In this document: piece by piece, positions 60,656-64,000 of the stretch
How positions within the stretch are numbered: position 1 is the first letter of the stretch
Layout: every line of letters begins with the position of its first letter
Assembly (NCBI GenBank): GCA_001972305.1
Contig: BDDD01001623.1
Span: 1 to 64,000, forward strand
Origin: Cephalotus follicularis
Lineage: Eukaryota > Streptophyta > Magnoliopsida > Oxalidales > Cephalotaceae
Direction of reading: 5' to 3'
Length of the DNA stretch: 64,000 nucleotides
Position numbers and translations under genes: made by a program
Notes under the pieces: model-generated
Told to the model about the DNA's origin: nothing
Database searches by the model: none
The model's input: the letters and a program-made list of their open reading frames with translations, nothing else

Positions 60656-61817
60656 TGAAAGTCCTATATGGCAACCTTTATATAATAAATGGTTTGCGGA
60701 AAAAATAAATTGAACTATGAATATAAACAATCACACAAGAACAATATAACAAATACAAACAATGGTAAGTAAAGAGAGAAAGAGTTAGAGAGATGCAAAC
60801 ATGGTTTATAGTGGTTCGGCTAACTCTTTCCTACGTCCACTTTTCCCAAGGACTCCCTTGAGATTCCACTAGAAATCAACTAGTACCCTTTGATTTTGGG
60901 TTATGGGTGCAAATCAAAGAAAACACCTTACAAGGGTTCACTCCCCACGATAATCCTACTAAGGGTTCATTTCCCTTGATTATCTCACTAATAGTTTAAC
61001 TCCCTTTTTACAATGAAAGATTGTTTTGTGTTTTGAGACTTGGATATAACCTCTACAAGGTTTGATATGAAAGTGATAAATATCTAGACACAAGCTTTGG
61101 ATATGAAAGTGTAGACTTGCTCTTGATGTTCTTCTCTTCTTGATTTGAAGTTGTGCAAGTTGATCTCTTCTCTTAGGTTGTGCTAAAACTTATTTAATCT
61201 TGATTCTTGGCTACCATTTATTGTAGATTTAAGTTTGTACCATTGTGGAGCTAATAGAGCCGTTGGGAATGTCTTGGAACTTGTTGTGTTGAAGACGGCT
61301 TGAAAACAGCTTCTTTTAATGTTTCCAGCCCTGCAAAGCATCACCGGAGTAACACTGAGCGTCGATGCTTATGTTACCGTTATGTGTATGAATTTGAAAT
61401 TTTCTCACAAACCGCTGGCGCTTTGTTCTAAGTCTCGACGGTTTTGTCTAAACCGCTGACACTTTCTTTATAACCGTCGCCGCTTTGAATTCCTCAATTG
61501 GTTCCATAAGTCTCTGGAATAAAGCTCTGATATGTGCTCCTTAAGCGTTGACGCCTGGGTCCAAACCGCTGATGCTTTCTTTGAGACCGTCAGCGCTTTA
61601 AGCAGTTTTGCTCAGCTTTTCACTACTTCAACTGTTGACGCTTTGACTGAGACCTTCGTCAGTTTGCCCTTAAGCGCTGCCGCTTATGTAGAAACCGTCG
61701 GCGCTTTGTCATGTTTCTGCACTTCTTTATTTTGTTATCTTTTCTTGCACAGAAAGTAACAATATTAAATGCAAATATGTAATCATTAGAATTTAGGATT
61801 AAGACAAAAGGTCAACA
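60656..61817 (-). repeat. TRG2 3' LTR
   Basis: 1162 bp, with right end AAAGGTCAACA next to the purine tract and left end TGAAAGTCCTATATGGCAACC, comparable to TRG1's TGTTGGGAAGTATGGCAACC. The box array is at 61335-61705. Confidence 0.85.
61335..61705 (-). repeat. GTCGAC/CGCTGACGC boxes in TRG2 LTR
   Basis: About fourteen boxes such as GAGCGTCGATGCTT, AACCGCTGGCGCTTTG, AACCGTCGCCGCTTTG, TTAAGCGTTGACGC and AAACCGTCGGCGCTTTG. The mix of symmetric and half-symmetric forms is like TRG1. Confidence 0.8.
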
Positions 61818-62487
61818 ATCTCCCCCTTTTTGATGATTACAAAAATTTGCTTTATTAAGGAAAAGGATTTATAACAATTCAAATCAATAAGTTCATTTGA
61901 ATGAAATGAACTCCCATTTAGATAAACTCCCCCTTATAAGATAAACTCTTTCTAAGTAAAAACTCCCCCTTAACATAGCGTCTAATTTTCTTCCGTAAAT
62001 CTTAATTTCAAATTCAAAACAAAGGTTTATGCAAATAATCCTATTTATAGATTCCTCTTAACATAAACTCCCCCTTAACACAAACTACTTCTTCCTTTTT
62101 GAAAAGTATATAATAACATTAATGCTTATTTTCTTATTTAGCTACCCCGTACCATAAGCTATTAATTTCTCCTTAAGCGTAAAGCATTCTCCCCATTTTT
62201 GTTAGCATCAAAAAGAGTATTTCAACAATTTTGACACCATATAGACAATTTTAAAGGGATACCAATTGAAAGACATTTTTAAATTAATAGCAATTGTATG
62301 TGAATCCATTGAAAGTTAAAATAATGTCAATGTAAGGATTAATATATTGAGTGTAAAGGAATTCTAATGAGGGCATTATTGTATCATTAACTACATATCA
62401 TTACATCCCCTTCAACAAAAGCTTTCTCCCCAACATATGTACTTGAATATTTTGAATTTGACTTCAAGTACACCTACAAAACAAAGT
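61818..62487 (-). promoter_or_regulatory. TRG2 polypurine cluster
   Basis: Minus-strand GGGGGAG tracts occur next to the LTR (61818-61831), and near 61929, 61963, 62067, 62190 and 62427. The flanking inverted repeat is also present: GCAAATATGTAATCAT in the LTR (about 61771-61786) against ATGATTACAAAAATTTGC (about 61833-61850). No gene. Confidence 0.78.
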
Positions 62488-64000
62488 TTAAGGTTTTGGT
62501 ACCCAAGAGAATTTGGATCCTTGCAAGTTAGTTACAAAGGTTCCTTTGGGAACCCAAATTCTTCTAGATTTAACAATGCCTAAATTCTTTTTATGAATAC
62601 ATGAAGTAGAAGTGTGTCCTATTCTACCACAATAATTACAAATAATTTTGGACACATTTTTCTTAACAAAGAAATTATTAAAGTGTTTGACATTTTTCAT
62701 TTCTTCATAGCCTAGACCGGCTTTGTCAAAAACACATCTTTGTAATCCTAGGAGATTATCCAATTTAGCATTACTACTAGAAAACTTAGAAAATGTTTTC
62801 TTCAATGCATCAATTTCAAGTTTCAAATTATCATTTTCTTCCTTAGAATCATTTGAAAATTTCAAAGAAACATTTAAAATTTCAATCTCGTTTATATAGT
62901 TGTTATTCTCATTCTTTAGATTTTCAATTTTTTTGACATAGAAATAGCATCTTTCTTGAGAGACTTAATTCTTCAAGCACACATTTTTATATTCATCAAA
63001 TAAGTTTTCATAAGCATCTTGTAGTTCATCAAAAGAAAATTTTACATCATCTTCTTCCTCCTCCTCAATTGCCATGAAAGCAATGTGAGCTATTTCTCTA
63101 TCACTTTCTTCTTCAGAGCTCGAGGAGTCACTATCATCCCATGTAGCTATAAAAGCTTTCTTCTTCTTGGATTGCTCTTTGCTTTTCTTGAATTTCTCTT
63201 TCTTTTTAAGATTCAGGCATTCGTTTTTGAAATGACCCGGCTTTTTGCACTCATAGCAAGTTGGTTCTTCCTTTTTGGTTGAATCTTCATCTTGAGGGAA
63301 ATTCTTTTTGAAATTCTTTTTACCTTTTTGACTTTTAAGGAATTTCTTAAATTGAGATATGATTAGAGCCAAATCACCATCTTCATCATTCTCACTTTCT
63401 TCTTTCAAGGCTTTTAAAGCAATAGAATTCTTCTTTTTGGTATCTACATGCTCATGATTTTTCATCGTTGTCTCATGTGTCATCAAAGAACCAAGGAATT
63501 GTTCGAGTGGAAAAGTTGAGAGGTCCTTAGCTTCCTCAATCGCTGTAACCTTAGGAGTCCAGCTCTTTGGAAAACACCTTAAAATCTTCCTAACAAGTTC
63601 TTGGTTAGGATAAGACTCTCCAAGATTTTTAAGAGAATTAATAATTGTAGTAAAATGAGTAAACATGTCACTTATACATTATTCATCATGCATCATAAAG
63701 AATTCATATTCATGTACAAGCATGCTCATCTTAGATTCTTTGACTTGGTTTGTGCCTTCATATGTAATTTCTAATAAATCCCACATTTGTTTAGCCGAGT
63801 CATAAGAAGAAATGCGATTAAATTCATTTGGACCAACGACACAAAATAGAACATGTTTAGCCTTTGAATTTAATTGGAGCATTCTAAAATCATTATATTT
63901 AAATTCATTTTCGGGATTCAAAGAAACTACTCCTTTTACCGTTCTCGTGGGCATCCTAGGACCATTAACAATAATGTGCCACCATTGATAGTCTAAGGAT
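62488..64000 (-). pseudogene. TRG2 gag (N-terminus outside window)
   Basis: Downward: MPTRTVKGVVSLNPENEF region, YDSAKQMWDLLEITYEGT, FTTIINSLKNLGESY, FPKSWTPKVTAIEEA, first knuckle CYECKKPGHFKNEC (about 63215-63260), acidic linker DDSDSSSSEEESD, coiled coil (FDELQDAYENLFDEYKN), and second knuckle CNYCGRIGHTSTSC (about 62600-62645). It is homologous to TRG1 gag throughout. A few breaks. Fossil. Confidence 0.88.

Larger units (their letters stand above)
60656..64000 (-). mobile_element. TRG2: second gag-only element (right end outside window)
   Basis: The 3' LTR is at 60656-61817, followed by a polypurine cluster (61818-62487) and gag from 62488 to past the window edge. The order and spacing match TRG1: about 670 bp between LTR and gag end in both, and no pol. 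LTR sequence is only partly alike (same ends, same array position), so it is a distinct subfamily. The likely left duplication is aaagg at 60651-60655; its partner is off-window. A few breaks in gag. Confidence 0.82.

Noticed and set aside
60437-60708. Short frame at 60.4-60.7 kb as a host exon
   Set aside because: It runs from G6's LTR into TRG2's LTR; no splice context or homology.

Overview
The window is a piece of gene-poor, repeat-packed plant nuclear DNA. Everything I can identify is LTR retrotransposon. The lineages are plant types: Tekay-like chromoviruses (Gypsy) with an initiator-Met tRNA primer site and a C-terminal EEATWE chromodomain end, Sirevirus-type Copia with clustered polypurine tracts, another large Copia, and short gag-only elements. 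I found no host gene, no tRNA or rRNA gene and no bacterial-style feature. About 90 bp (60252-60340) is the only stretch I cannot place in or next to an element. I use private labels below.

The layout is a set of nested insertions fixed by LTR ends and 5-bp target duplications. The outer frame is G5 (minus strand, visible part 48290-60251). G1 (minus, 5747-48289, its 3' end lying left of the window) sits in G5's 3' LTR. Three things sit inside G1: C1, a Sirevirus (1198-5746), itself cut by LTR L0 (1-1197); Gp, a plus-strand Tekay element (8021-37453, duplication tttct); and S2, a solo LTR (39744-46176, duplication gcggc). Gp holds G2 (minus, 12303-33269), which holds the Copia C2 (17394-27200, duplication ctagc) and the solo LTR S1 (31326-32795, duplication cttac). 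S2 holds TRG1, a gag-only element (40568-45035, duplication aacat). A separate solo Copia LTR (48388-50901, duplication ttgct) also sits in G5's 3' LTR. On the right, TRG2 (60656 to the window end) interrupts the start of another LTR, G6 (60341-60655). The chain G5, G1, Gp, G2, C2 is five levels deep.

The most unusual signal is a set of short palindromic boxes with a GTCGAC core (for example AAGCGTCGACGCTT, AGACGTCGACGTCT, CAGTCGACTG). They occur in arrays in the LTRs of seven or eight families that are otherwise unrelated: Sirevirus, gag-only Copia, another Copia, several Tekay Gypsy families and the S family. G5 and the solo LTR at 48388 lack them. Sireviruses are known to carry symmetric CpG-rich repeated boxes upstream of their promoter. 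A GTCGAC version shared across Copia and Gypsy is what I would look at first. Second is the pair of gag-only elements with identical layout, a possible mobile non-autonomous family.

All elements are treated as fossils. LTR-LTR differences sampled by eye are about 3% (TRG1), 4% (C2), 6% (G2), 7% (G5) and 4-12% (Gp), broadly in line with the nesting order. These are hand counts, not alignments.
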